A stretch of 42,437 nt of DNA from Pseudomonadota bacterium (lineage in GTDB: Bacteria > Pseudomonadota > Gammaproteobacteria > Burkholderiales > Casimicrobiaceae). A program made the translations under genes and the position numbers. The stretch is taken from NCBI GenBank assembly GCA_009786025.1, contig WQUA01000017.1:599-43035 (forward strand), written 5' to 3'. This document shows, piece by piece, positions 33,828 to 42,365 of the stretch. The notes beneath the pieces were generated by a model. It was not told the DNA's origin, did no database searches, and saw nothing but the letters and a program-made list of their open reading frames with translations. Numbering within the stretch: position 1 is the stretch's first letter; each line of letters opens with the position of its first letter.

Positions 33828-34469
33828 ATGATCTCATCTTCTACCTTTCAAAAACGATTTTCTCCCGGGGCGTTGGCTTTTATTGGCCTCTTTTTTCTGG
33901 CGCTGACGGGCTTGGGCTGCTCGCCAAGTGACGGCGCTGCGAAAAAAACGGAAAGCGCTGCGAAAAAGACAGAAAGCGTTGCGGAAAAGACAGAAAGCGC
34001 GGACACTGGATTCAAAACCTTGTCGGCTGAGGACAAGACGAACCAACTTAAAGTCAAGATTAAGGTGCCGACGGATTGGAAAAGCCGCAACGACCTTAAC
34101 GACGATGCTGTCATTCAAGCGTCGAACAAAGCGGACACGCTTTTTCTTGTTGTCATTTCCGAGCCTAAGGATCAGTTTGATCAGGGAACGAAGCTTGAAG
34201 ATTATGCGGACATTGTCATCCAAAACTATCTGGAAAAAACGGAGGGCCAGTCTTCCGAAAAGCCGATAAAAACGACGGTCAATGGCAGGCCCGCTTTGCA
34301 GTACGAGATAGAAAGAAAAATGAACAAAATTGTGTCCGTCAAGCTCTATTTCGTTGTGATCAAGGGCGTTGAAGGATTTCATCAGGTACTGGTATGGACG
34401 CTCAGCTCAAACTGGGAGAAGAAACAGGCGGAGTTAAAGTCGATCGTCAACAGTTTCCAGGAAGTGTAA
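33828..34469 (+). CDS. Putative lipoprotein with heptapeptide repeats (PsbP/DUF1795-like body)
   Basis: From ATG 33828 the protein has 213 residues; a TTG at 33798 would add ten. A hydrophobic segment (ALAFIGLFFLALTGLG, 15-30) is followed by Cys31, a possible lipidation site, though the -3 residue (Gly) departs from the standard lipobox. Residues 37-57 are three seven-residue repeats, AAKKTES, AAKKTES and VAEKTES, encoded by near-identical 21-base units. The remainder (TNQLKVKIKVPTDWKSRNDL ... GFHQVLVWTLSSNWEKKQAE) resembles the PsbP/DUF1795-type fold of small exported proteins. Lower GC than its neighbours. Function unknown. Confidence 0.6.
   Translation: MISSSTFQKRFSPGALAFIGLFFLALTGLGCSPSDGAAKKTESAAKKTESVAEKTESADTGFKTLSAEDKTNQLKVKIKVPTDWKSRNDLNDDAVIQASNKADTLFLVVISEPKDQFDQGTKLEDYADIVIQNYLEKTEGQSSEKPIKTTVNGRPALQYEIERKMNKIVSVKLYFVVIKGVEGFHQVLVWTLSSNWEKKQAELKSIVNSFQEV
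33936..33998 (+). repeat. Three tandem 21-bp repeats inside the lipoprotein gene
   Basis: Units of the form GCTGCGAAAAAAACGGAAAG plus C. The third copy has diverged in two codons. Each encodes one AAKKTES-type heptad; length changes by slippage would stay in frame. Confidence 0.75.
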
Positions 34470-34542
34470 TTCACCGATCGTCGCTCCGCTCGGAGATTCA
34501 GACGATTCACGCTATCGACAAAGTCGCCGCTTCTCTCCCGGA

Positions 34543-35199
34543 ATGAGCACTACGCTTGCCATTGTCAGCATCATCACCGCGCTTGCGATAGGCGCGATCA
34601 GCCCGGGACCGAGCTTTGTTCTGGTTGCACGTACCGCTGCTGCTGCCGGTCGCCGCGAAGCCCTCGCTACGGCACTGGGGCTGGGTTGCGGCGCATTTGC
34701 TTTTGCCGTTATGGCGCTGCTTGGTTTGCATGCCGTTTTCGTCGCCGTTCCCTGGGCGTACACCGCGCTCAAACTGGGCGGTGGTATTTATCTGCTCTAT
34801 CTGGCGTACCGAATCTGGCGCAGCGCCCGACAGCCGTTGCCGTCGCTGGCGCTGGCCAGCCGCTCGCAAGACGCCGGCGCACAACACGTTTATCCCCGTG
34901 TTTATTTGCGCGCTTATCTGCGAGGATTGGCTACGCAGTTGAGTAATCCCAAAACCGCCGTCGTCTTCGCCAGCGTCTTCGCGGCGCTGATGCCCGAGCA
35001 TCCGGCGCTGGCGTTCTATCTGATTGTGCCAATCGCCGCTTTTGCCATTGACGCCGGCTGGTACACCATCGTTTCCTATGTGCTGTCAGCGACTGCGCCA
35101 CGCGCTGTTTACCTGCGCTACAAAGCAAACTTCGACCGCCTCGCCGGCGGCATCATGGGATTGCTTGGGCTGAAACTGATTTCGATGGTCAGAGAGTAA
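34543..35199 (+). CDS. LysE/RhtB-family amino-acid exporter
   Basis: A 218-residue inner-membrane protein with about six hydrophobic segments. The family signature is near the N-terminus: AIGAISPGPSFVLVARTAAAAGRREALATALGLG, seen as the GPSFVLV and G-R-R-xx-A-xx-xA-xG pattern. Later matches are LKLGGGIYLLYLAYRIWRSA and LRGLATQLSNPKTAVVFASV, the conserved NPK motif. Members export basic amino acids, threonine or homoserine; the substrate cannot be read here. It begins 73 bases after the lipoprotein gene. Confidence 0.85.
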   Translation: MSTTLAIVSIITALAIGAISPGPSFVLVARTAAAAGRREALATALGLGCGAFAFAVMALLGLHAVFVAVPWAYTALKLGGGIYLLYLAYRIWRSARQPLPSLALASRSQDAGAQHVYPRVYLRAYLRGLATQLSNPKTAVVFASVFAALMPEHPALAFYLIVPIAAFAIDAGWYTIVSYVLSATAPRAVYLRYKANFDRLAGGIMGLLGLKLISMVRE

Positions 35200-35231
35200 T
35201 CGTCAACGGGAAATAAAACCCGTTCAGCGGT

Positions 35232-35237
35232 TATACT
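35232..35237 (+). promoter_or_regulatory. Possible -10 element for mutS
   Basis: TATACT at 35232-35237, about 35 bases before the mutS start. No good -35 partner is visible. Confidence 0.3.
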
Positions 35238-35272
35238 TTCCTACCATTGCACTCTTGTAATCGAGACGCCCG

Positions 35273-37885
35273 TTGAAAAAGCCGCAGCCTGCCGTTGACT
35301 TATCGGCGCACACTCCCGTCATGGCGCAGTACCTCGGTTTCAAAGCCGAGCATCCGGACAAACTCGTCTTTTACCGGATGGGTGATTTTTACGAGCTTTT
35401 TTTTGAAGATGCCGAAAAAGCCGCTCGCCTGCTCGATATCACGCTGACCGCTCGCGGTCAGTCGGCAGGCCGCCCTATTCCGATGGCAGGCGTGCCGTTC
35501 CACGCGGTCGAGCAATACCTGGCGCGATTGATGCGGCTCGGCGAAACGGTGGTGATGGTCGAACAGATCGGCAACCCCGCCACCAGCAAAGGACCGGTTG
35601 AACGCAAAATCGCGCGCATCGTCACTCCCGGCACGCTAACCGACGCCCATTTGCTCGACGCGCGCCGCGATCGGCCATTGGTCGCTTGTGTGATCGACGG
35701 ACATCGCGCAGGCGTCGCCTGGCTCAACTTCGCGTCGGGGCGTTTTACACTGACTGAAGTGGCGACGCGCGAAGCGGAAACCCTGCTGGAGCGCATTGAG
35801 CCGGCGGAATGGCTGATCGCCGACGACGATAACGCCGCATCACGCCCAGCCTATGCGCTGCCGCCGCGCTTATTGCCGCCCTGGCACTTTGATCTCGAAT
35901 CGGCGCGGCGCGCTCTGCTCAAACAGCTTGATGTTGCCAGCCTTGACGTGTTCGGTGTTGCCGACATGCCGGCAGCAGTGCGCGCTGCCGGCGCGTTGAT
36001 CGCTTACGCGAATACGACACAAACAACACCGCTGGCGCACATCACCGCACTTCATGTCGAAGACCATCAATGCACGCTGCAACTCGACAACGCAACGCGG
36101 CGCAGCCTCGAAATCACTTCAACGCTGAGCGGTGAAGCGTCGCCAACGCTGCTGTCGATCCTCGACACCTGCGACACCGCGGCTGGCAGCCGCCTGTTAC
36201 GCGCTTGGCTGACCCAGCCGTTACGCGATCCACGCGAAGCCGGCATTCGCCACGATGCTATCGACGCGTTGATAGCGCAGCCATCGGTTGCGCGTGAAGC
36301 GTCGTTGCTGTTCAAACGCTGCTCCGATGTCGAACGTATCGCCGCCCGCATCGCGCTGAAAACCGCGCGTCCGCGCGATCTCTCTGGTCTGCGTGACACG
36401 CTGGAATTATTGCCGTCGTTCCGCCGTCTCATCGCTCCCTTTGAAGCGTTGATGCTTGTCAATATCCAAGCGGCGCTCGACGTGGATCCGCGATGGTACG
36501 ATTTGATCTTCAACGCGATCATGACCGAACCGGCGACACACCTACGCGACGGCGGCGTAGTCGCCGGAGGCTTCGATGTCGAACTCGACGAGCTGCGTTC
36601 CATTGACCGTGACTGCGGCGCCTTCCTTCTCGACCTTGAGCAGCGCGAGCGTGAGCGTACCGGCATCAGCACGTTGAAAGTCGAATACAACCGCGTACAC
36701 GGTTTCTACATCGAAGTCACCCACGCGAACAGTGGAAAAGTTCCAGACGATTATCGCCGCCGACAAACGCTCAAAAACGCCGAGCGTTACATCACGCCGG
36801 AACTCAAAGCGTTTGAAGACAAAGCGTTGTCAGCACAAGAGCGCGCGCTGGCGCGTGAAAAATGGCTGTTTGAACAGTTGCTCGACACCCTTGCTGCGGC
36901 AGTGCCCGCGTTGCAGCAAGCCGCCGCGGCGCTCGCGCAACTCGATGTGTTATCAACGCTGTCTCAACGCGCTGGCGCGTTGAACCTGGTGCGTCCGCAG
37001 TTTTCTGAAACGCCAGGACTGATGATCGAAGCTGGCCGCCATCTTGTTGTCGAGCGGCAAGTGGAGCATTTCATTCCCAACGATGTCGCACTCGACGCCG
37101 AGCGGCGCTTGCTGATCGTCACCGGCCCCAACATGGGCGGCAAGTCAACCTATATGCGGCAGACGGCAGTGATCGCGCTGCTTGCTTATTGCGGTATTTT
37201 TGTTCCGGCGCAGCGCGCCGTGATCGGACCGCTCGACGCGGTCTTCACGCGCATCGGCGCTTCCGACGATCTCGCCGGTGGGCGCTCGACCTTCATGGTG
37301 GAGATGACCGAAGCGGCGTTCATTCTGAATCGCGCCACCGGGAAAAGCCTGGTGTTGATCGACGAAATCGGACGCGGCACTTCAACCTTCGACGGCTTGG
37401 CGCTGGCCTGGGCGATTGCCCACCGTCTTGCTGAACACAACCGCTCGTTGACCTTGTTCGCCACCCATTACTTTGAACTGACCGCGCTGCCTTCCGAAAT
37501 CGACGGCTGTGCCAACATCCATTTCGATGCCGTCGAACACAAAGAAGGCATCGTGTTTTTGCACAGCGTCGCTGAAGGGCCGGCAAGCCAGAGTTACGGC
37601 TTGCAAGTGGCGCGTCTTGCCGGCGTGCCGCGCGAAACGTTGAAACAAGCGCGCAACTATCTCACGCGCCTCGAGAAAATGGGCGTGCGCGATTCGCACC
37701 AGGGCGACCTTTTCGCGTCGCGCATGATGCCGACGCACGATGCATCCTCGTTCGCCGATACGGAAACGGGCGCCGCATCACATGAGACCGCGCTCACCAA
37801 AGCCGTTGACGCGATAGACCCCGACACATTGACGCCGCGCGAAGCGCTTGACCAGATTTATGCGTTGAAGAAATTGCTGAAATAA
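35273..37885 (+). CDS. mutS: DNA mismatch repair protein MutS
   Basis: MutS recognises mismatches and recruits MutL. The 870-residue protein has the mismatch-reading Phe-x-Glu motif in [13 protein letters not shown] (F39-Y40-E41), connector and lever domains, the clamp region, and a C-terminal ATPase with Walker [14 protein letters not shown] (from G618), [11 protein letters not shown], Walker [17 protein letters not shown] and FATHYFELT. It starts with TTG at 35273; comparison with E. coli MutS (DAHTPMMQQYL vs [11 protein letters not shown] here) supports this, since the next ATG would cut into the conserved part. mutL is not in the window. Confidence 0.97.
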   Translation: MKKPQPAVDLSAHTPVMAQYLGFKAEHPDKLVFYRMGDFYELFFEDAEKAARLLDITLTARGQSAGRPIPMAGVPFHAVEQYLARLMRLGETVVMVEQIGNPATSKGPVERKIARIVTPGTLTDAHLLDARRDRPLVACVIDGHRAGVAWLNFASGRFTLTEVATREAETLLERIEPAEWLIADDDNAASRPAYALPPRLLPPWHFDLESARRALLKQLDVASLDVFGVADMPAAVRAAGALIAYANTTQTTPLAHITALHVEDHQCTLQLDNATRRSLEITSTLSGEASPTLLSILDTCDTAAGSRLLRAWLTQPLRDPREAGIRHDAIDALIAQPSVAREASLLFKRCSDVERIAARIALKTARPRDLSGLRDTLELLPSFRRLIAPFEALMLVNIQAALDVDPRWYDLIFNAIMTEPATHLRDGGVVAGGFDVELDELRSIDRDCGAFLLDLEQRERERTGISTLKVEYNRVHGFYIEVTHANSGKVPDDYRRRQTLKNAERYITPELKAFEDKALSAQERALAREKWLFEQLLDTLAAAVPALQQAAAALAQLDVLSTLSQRAGALNLVRPQFSETPGLMIEAGRHLVVERQVEHFIPNDVALDAERRLLIVTGPNMGGKSTYMRQTAVIALLAYCGIFVPAQRAVIGPLDAVFTRIGASDDLAGGRSTFMVEMTEAAFILNRATGKSLVLIDEIGRGTSTFDGLALAWAIAHRLAEHNRSLTLFATHYFELTALPSEIDGCANIHFDAVEHKEGIVFLHSVAEGPASQSYGLQVARLAGVPRETLKQARNYLTRLEKMGVRDSHQGDLFASRMMPTHDASSFADTETGAASHETALTKAVDAIDPDTLTPREALDQIYALKKLLK

Positions 37886-37918
37886 ACCCGTGTTTATGGT
37901 GATGCAGCTTCAACCAAC

Positions 37919-38143
37919 ATGAAATCTGTACGCAGCTCCGCCCGGCCTGCTCGTCCCGGCACAGATAAACCCCGTCAAGGAGGCGATAAACTCGTCGCGC
38001 CGGAGAATAAAACTTGGGATGATTTATTCAAGGTGCTACGCTCCGTCGAGGCACCCGCCGATTTCATGGCTGATCGCTCGCTGAATGTGCTGTTGCCGAA
38101 GCGCGGTGTCTTGATAACGAAAACCGCTGAAAACCACCGCTGA
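37919..38143 (+). CDS. Small ORF resembling an antitoxin C-terminal tail
   Basis: A 74-residue basic protein starting MKSVRSSARPARPGTDK. Its middle, NKTWDDLFKVLRSVEAPADFMADR, resembles the toxin-binding tails of VapB/MazE-type antitoxins (T-W-D-D-F-F ... DFM-x-x-R), but the DNA-binding AbrB-like domain is absent and no toxin gene follows. It may be a remnant antitoxin, an orphan or an unrelated small protein. It is 33 bases after mutS and just upstream of a striking nested inverted repeat (38156-38217). Confidence 0.4.
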   Translation: MKSVRSSARPARPGTDKPRQGGDKLVAPENKTWDDLFKVLRSVEAPADFMADRSLNVLLPKRGVLITKTAENHR

Positions 38144-38155
38144 CGAGACGCCTTC

Positions 38156-38217
38156 CTCCTTCATTCTTTCTCCATCATTTTCGGCATAATGATGGAGATG
38201 TCGCGTCAATGAAGGAG
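38156..38217. repeat. Two nested 10-bp inverted repeats with related arms
   Basis: The outer pair is CTCCTTCATT (38156-38165) with AATGAAGGAG (38208-38217); the inner pair is CTCCATCATT (38170-38179) with AATGATGGAG (38188-38197). Arms differ by one base, so the site also contains direct repeats on each side. No T-run follows, so it is not a simple terminator. It looks more like a multi-site operator or a structured RNA. Confidence 0.7.
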
Positions 38218-38273
38218 ATTGTCCACACGATGGTCTGACTGCAACGATTCGCCCGGAATCTTGCTCGTATCGG

Positions 38274-38305
38274 ACATGATCTGATTCCTGATTTCTGATA
38301 CCTGC
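38274..38305. repeat. Family B repeat downstream of dut
   Basis: ATGATCTGATTCCTGATTTC followed by TGATACCTG lies just past the dut stop codon (dut reads leftward). Confidence 0.6.
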
Positions 38306-38308
38306 CCC

Positions 38309-38758
38309 TCACCGTCCACTGCTTCCAAACCCGCCTTCACCGCGCGCGCTTTCTTCAAACGATTCCACAACCACGAATTCTGGCTGCAGTACCGGCACGA
38401 TGACGAGTTGCGCCAGCCGGTCGAACGGTTGCAGTGTGAACGCGACATCGCCGCGGTTCCAGCAGCTTACCATCAACGGCCCCTGATAGTCGGCGTCGAT
38501 CAGGCCGACCAGATTGCCGAGCACGATGCCATGTTTGTGCCCCAATCCCGAGCGCGGCAAGATCATCGCCGCGTAACCGGGGTCACCGATGTGCAGCGAC
38601 AAGCCAGTCGGGATCAGATGCGTCAAGCCCGGCGACAGCGTCAGCGGCGCATTGAGACAGGCGCGTAAATCGACACCGGCGGAACCGGCGGTTGCTGTTG
38701 TCGGCAGATGCGCGCGCATCCGCTCGTCGAGGATTTTGAGTTCGACTTTCAGTTTCAT
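38309..38758 (-). CDS. dut: Deoxyuridine 5'-triphosphate nucleotidohydrolase (dUTPase)
   Basis: A homotrimeric enzyme converting dUTP to dUMP, which keeps uracil out of DNA and feeds dTMP synthesis. From ATG 38758 it has 149 residues with all dUTPase motifs: [48 protein letters not shown] and the C-terminal arm [11 protein letters not shown]. The start overlaps the coaBC stop by four bases (ATGA), making translational coupling likely; an upstream in-frame ATG at 38785 is therefore less likely. The coaBC-dut pair is common in proteobacteria. Confidence 0.95.
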   Translation of the reverse strand: MKLKVELKILDERMRAHLPTTATAGSAGVDLRACLNAPLTLSPGLTHLIPTGLSLHIGDPGYAAMILPRSGLGHKHGIVLGNLVGLIDADYQGPLMVSCWNRGDVAFTLQPFDRLAQLVIVPVLQPEFVVVESFEESARGEGGFGSSGR

Positions 38759-39984
38759 GAATTTGTTTTTTTCCATTGATGCCATCGCGACGCTATTTCC
38801 CTGATCAAACGTCGCGCCAGTAGCGACTTGTCCATGCGCGGCAGTGGATGCGCGCCGCTGTCGTCAAGCAGAATCACTTCGTTGTCGTCGGCGTTGATTG
38901 CGTCTTGCGCACGGTTGGCGATCAGCAGCGGCAAATGCTTGCGTCGGCGTTTGGCCTCGCCTAACACAGCAATATTCTGTGATTCGGCGGCAAAGCCGAC
39001 GCGAAAAACGTGTGGCGCGCGTTGCGCCAGTTCCGCCAGAATATCGACAGTAGGGCGCAACATCAGCGTCAAGGATTCGCTTGCCTCTTTTTTGATTTTC
39101 TGCTCGGCGGGCGCGGCGGGCGCGTAGTCAGCCACGGCCGCAACGCCGATGAAAATGTCGACGCGATCAATGCGCGCGAACGTGGCGTCGGCCATTTCTT
39201 GTGCGCTGGTCACATCGATGCGCGCTACACCCGGCGGCGTTGGCAACGTTACCGGTCCTGCGATGAGCGTCACTTCAGCGCCGGCCTGTGCGGCAGCCTG
39301 CGCCAGCGCAAATCCCATCTTGCCGGAACTGCGGTTGGTCAACCCGCGCACCGGGTCGATCGCTTCAAATGTCGGTCCCGCCGTCAGCAATACACGACGA
39401 CCGGCGAGTAACGCGCCAAATGCGGTTTCTTCGGCAAAATGCGTCGCTACCGCCGCCGCAATGGCTTCCGGCGGCAGCATCCGCCCTTCGCCGGTTTCGC
39501 CGCAGGCCAAATCGCCGCTGTCCGGCCCCAACACATTCACGCCGTCGGCGCGCAAACGCGCCACGTTGCGCTGCGTCGCCGGATGCGTCCACATTTGCAC
39601 GTTCATCGCCGGCGCCACAAACATCGGGCACTCACGCGCCAGACACAGCGCCGACAGCACATCATCGGCACGCCCCTGCGCGACGCGCGCCAGAAAATCG
39701 GCGCTTGCTGGCGCCACCACAATCGCTTGCGCACCGCGCGACAACGCGATGTGCTGCATCCCGTCCTGCGCGCCTTCCCACATTTGTGTCCAAACCGGTC
39801 GCCCTGACAACGCCTGCAGAGTCAGCGGCGCGATGAAGCGGCACGCCGCCCCGGTCATCACCACATCAACCGCGATCCCCGACTTTACCCACAGTCGCGC
39901 CAATTCCGCTGCTTTGTAAGCGGCAACGCTGCCAGTGATTCCGAGTACGATCCGTGGTTGCAATGTTTTCATTTGTTCCGCCAT
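38755..39984 (-). CDS. coaBC: Bifunctional phosphopantothenoylcysteine decarboxylase / PPC synthetase
   Basis: It makes 4'-phosphopantetheine for coenzyme A: the CoaB part joins cysteine to phosphopantothenate using CTP and the CoaC part decarboxylates the product with FMN. The 409-residue protein shows the CoaC features [14 protein letters not shown], the active-site His in [20 protein letters not shown] (H78) and PAMNVQMW (125-132), then the CoaB features [30 protein letters not shown] and VADYAP. ATG 39984 is followed by another in-frame ATG at 39972, which has GCGGAAC upstream. panE, in the same pathway, lies in the same window but far away. Divergent from radC. Confidence 0.95.
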   Translation of the reverse strand: MAEQMKTLQPRIVLGITGSVAAYKAAELARLWVKSGIAVDVVMTGAACRFIAPLTLQALSGRPVWTQMWEGAQDGMQHIALSRGAQAIVVAPASADFLARVAQGRADDVLSALCLARECPMFVAPAMNVQMWTHPATQRNVARLRADGVNVLGPDSGDLACGETGEGRMLPPEAIAAAVATHFAEETAFGALLAGRRVLLTAGPTFEAIDPVRGLTNRSSGKMGFALAQAAAQAGAEVTLIAGPVTLPTPPGVARIDVTSAQEMADATFARIDRVDIFIGVAAVADYAPAAPAEQKIKKEASESLTLMLRPTVDILAELAQRAPHVFRVGFAAESQNIAVLGEAKRRRKHLPLLIANRAQDAINADDNEVILLDDSGAHPLPRMDKSLLARRLIREIASRWHQWKKTNS

Positions 39985-40041
39985 GTCTAAAAAAGTATTT
40001 TCCCTCTTTCGCCCAGCAGACGGGGGAATCGTGTTTTCCGA

Positions 40042-40071
40042 TTAGCATTTCCCGGCGTTCAAGTTTACACT
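40042..40071 (+). promoter_or_regulatory. Candidate radC promoter
   Basis: TTAGCA (40042-40047) and TACACT (40066-40071) are 18 bases apart, in the short divergent gap between coaBC and radC. Confidence 0.45.
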
Positions 40072-40099
40072 GCAAAACCGTTCATTCAGAGAGAAGCCC

Positions 40100-40786
40100 A
40101 TGACCATTTCGCACTGGCCCGAACAGGAACGCCCCCGCGAGCGCCTCGCTGCACTGGGGCCAGGAGCGTTGTCTGACGCCGAACTGCTGGCGATTCTGCT
40201 GCGTACCGGCGTGCGCGGCAAGACTGCTGTCGATCTGGCACGCGATATCCTCGGCAAACTCGGCGGCATTCGCGGTCTGCTCAACGCGCCCGATCAGGAA
40301 TGGCGCACCATCGCCGGACTTGGCGCCGCCAAACGAGCACAGGTCATGGCAGGTATCGAACTCGCTCGCCGTTTGTTGCGCGAGAATCTCGTTGAGCGCA
40401 ATGTTTTCAATCGCCCCGAACAAGTCCGCGAATTCCTGATCCTGTCGCTGACAGGGCTGGCGCATGAATCCTTCCACGCCCTGTGGCTCGACAACCAGAA
40501 TCGGCTGCTCGTCAGTGAAGAACTGTTCCGCGGAACCCTGACCGAAGCCCAGGTTTATCCGCGCGAAGTTGTGAAGCGTGCGCTCACTCACAATGCCGCT
40601 GCCGTCATTTTCGCGCACAACCACCCGTCCGGCCACGCCGAGCCGTCTGCCGCCGACCTGACGCTGACCCGACAACTGACTGATGCGTTGGCGCTGATCG
40701 ACGTTCGTGTCCTTGATCACTTCGTCATCGCCGGGCACGAGGCGATTTCGGCGTCAGGGATCAGGGATCGGGAATCAGAAAATTAA
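40100..40786 (+). CDS. radC: RadC family protein (JAMM/MPN+ domain)
   Basis: A 228-residue protein with an N-terminal helix-hairpin-helix region (WPEQERPRERLAALGPGALS, IAGLGAAKRAQVMAGIELAR) and a C-terminal JAMM metalloprotease-like domain with HNHPSG at 173-178 and the Asp of SAADLTLTR. The name comes from an old link to DNA repair; its real role is unsettled. GAGAGAAG precedes the ATG. The last residues (ASGIRDRESEN) are encoded by a family B repeat, and the TAA stop is itself the start of a family A copy (TTAACCG). Confidence 0.92.
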   Translation: MTISHWPEQERPRERLAALGPGALSDAELLAILLRTGVRGKTAVDLARDILGKLGGIRGLLNAPDQEWRTIAGLGAAKRAQVMAGIELARRLLRENLVERNVFNRPEQVREFLILSLTGLAHESFHALWLDNQNRLLVSEELFRGTLTEAQVYPREVVKRALTHNAAAVIFAHNHPSGHAEPSAADLTLTRQLTDALALIDVRVLDHFVIAGHEAISASGIRDRESEN

Positions 40787-40822
40787 CCGTAAAGAACGCA
40801 AAGAATTCTCATGCGCAAGATG
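40752..40822 (+). repeat. Composite dispersed repeat (B then A) at the radC 3' end
   Basis: GTCAGGGATCAGGGATCGGG and AATCAGAAAAT (B) are followed at once by TTAACCGTAAAGAACGCAAA and GAATTCTCATGCGCAAGATG (A). The radC stop codon lies at the junction. Confidence 0.75.
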
Positions 40823-41614
40823 ACAGAGAAAGCTTTGTGGAGGCACCTCAAATAATTAAATGGCGTAAAACTTTTCTGATGATTTACGTTATATCTGTTT
40901 GTTCTTCTACCAGGTATCATTCATAGTGTATTTCAGAAAAAAGGGGCAGGCGGCATTGGTCAGTACCCTGCCCTTTCGGCATCACTCGATCCCGCGGAAC
41001 ACGAACATGGAAACCGGATTGATTCATGACATTTCGCGAAATCGCGTGTGGCGCTGTTCGACGGTGTTTGGTTGCTTTCTGGCTATCCTGACCGCCACCA
41101 TCCCAACAGCGGCGATCACGGTCACCATACCCGGCGCCTATTCCAGCCCGTGGAACCTTACCGGCGCGGATATCCAACGCTATACCCGGTGATATTGGTT
41201 TTGATAACGCAGCTGCTGGCAGAGCTGGCGATGATGATGCGGTGGCGCTGTGGCGTATAGGGGGACCGGCTGTTCCCGGAAAGGCGGGGCGGGGATACGG
41301 GGACATTTTTGCCCTTTCTTCGTTCCTGTCCAGCGAACGGGTGATCGTTAATGGGCGAGGAGTGTTTTGTCCCTTGATGTGCGCTTGCTATGCCCCCTGT
41401 TTCGCGCTATAACTGTAATGCTTAGGCGGTTTCGATTCAGGCGCATGTCGCTCTCCCATGCGAGAGGAGAAATCCCCCCTCTTCACGAGTCTGCTCCCTT
41501 CCTCAACCTCTCTTTTACAAGAGGATAAGGACGCAAAGCGCGACACGCCTCCACGAAAATGGATTCGTTTCATTCAAAATTGCGCTAACGCAACAACAAT
41601 ACTGGAGGTACATC
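40787..41614. other. Gene-poor 828-base region with ORF remnants and repeats
   Basis: After the A repeat the region has no convincing full gene. It holds a possible truncated secreted ORF at 41007-41192, a G-rich stretch (about 41261-41310), and two family C palindromes (CTCTCCCATGCGAGAG at 41451-41466; CCTCTCTTTTACAAGAGG at 41507-41524). The change in composition on its right side may mark a junction with acquired DNA. Confidence 0.4.
41007..41192 (+). pseudogene. Possible truncated secreted protein
   Basis: A 61-codon frame from ATG 41007 reads METGLIHDISRNRVWRCSTV and then GCFLAILTATIPTAAITVTI, a plausible signal peptide with cleavage after TAA, followed by PGAYSSPWNLTGADIQRYTR and a stop. 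The abrupt end after such a start suggests the 5' piece of a broken gene. No clear continuation is seen in other frames, and it could equally be chance. Confidence 0.25.
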
Positions 41615-42364
41615 ATGTGCAAACAAATCACGGTTAATCATGGGCGTCGTGCGCTGTTGGGTGCGGCGGGAATATTCGCTCTCCAAGGGATGCTTCCGGC
41701 AGTGACCGCATGGGGACAGGCAGCTTCAAACGCCAAATCGAAGATCGCCGTCATCGGCGCGGGGCATATCGGCGGCACGGTGGGCGCCTTGTGGGTCAAG
41801 GCGGGCCATCCGGTTTTCTTTGCGTCGCGCCATCCCGAGGAATTGAAAGACCTGGCCGCCCGCCTTGGCCCGCTGGCGCAGGCCGGCACGGTGGAGCAGG
41901 CGATTGCTTTTGGCGACGTTGTTTTTCTCGCCGTGCCGTACCTCGCGCTGCCGCAGATCGGCAAGGATTACGCCCAGGCGCTGGCAGGCAAGGTGGTGCT
42001 CGACGCGGGCAACGCCATGGCCAAGCGCGATGGCGCGCTGGCCGATGAGGTGGAGCGCGAGGGCATAGGCGTCACGTCGCAAAAATACCTGCCGGGCACG
42101 CGGCTGGTGCGCGCCTTCAACACGCTCAATTACAAGGTGCTCGAAAGCGAGGCGGGCCGCCCTGCCCCCCGGCTGGCGGTACCGATCGCGGGTGACGATG
42201 CACAAGCCGTGCAGACCGCGGCGGCGCTGGTGCAGGATGCCGGCTTCGATCCCGTGGTGGTCGGCAAACTGGCCGATGCGCGGCGCTTTCAATGGGGCGG
42301 GCCGGGGTTTGGCCAGCAGGTGAGCGCGGCGGAACTCAAGCAGAAACTGTCGCTGGCGCCGTGA
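41615..42364 (+). CDS. NADP-dependent F420-reductase-like oxidoreductase with Tat-like signal
   Basis: A 249-residue protein. Residues 1-38 look like an export signal with a twin arginine (NHGRRALLGAAGIFALQG, R11-R12) and an alanine-rich end (AWGQAAS). A Rossmann start follows, KIAVIGAGHIGGTVGALWVK with G48-x-G50-xx-G53, then FFASRHPEEL, VVFLAVPYLALPQIGKDY, KVVLDAGNA and LVRAFNTLNYKVLE, all typical of the NADPH:F420 oxidoreductase-like (F420_oxidored) family. GGAGGT 8-9 bases ahead of the ATG is a strong ribosome-binding site. Export is odd for an enzyme using soluble NADP; a folded, cofactor-loaded Tat substrate would fit. The bases look more GC-rich than the rest of the window. True F420 use is not implied. 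Confidence 0.75.
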   Translation: MCKQITVNHGRRALLGAAGIFALQGMLPAVTAWGQAASNAKSKIAVIGAGHIGGTVGALWVKAGHPVFFASRHPEELKDLAARLGPLAQAGTVEQAIAFGDVVFLAVPYLALPQIGKDYAQALAGKVVLDAGNAMAKRDGALADEVEREGIGVTSQKYLPGTRLVRAFNTLNYKVLESEAGRPAPRLAVPIAGDDAQAVQTAAALVQDAGFDPVVVGKLADARRFQWGGPGFGQQVSAAELKQKLSLAP

Positions 42365-42365
42365 T

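Noticed and set aside
40917-41306. 129-codon minus-strand ORF in the radC-oxidoreductase gap
   Set aside because: Proline/arginine-rich translation of GC-rich spacer with no recognisable motif and no ribosome-binding site.
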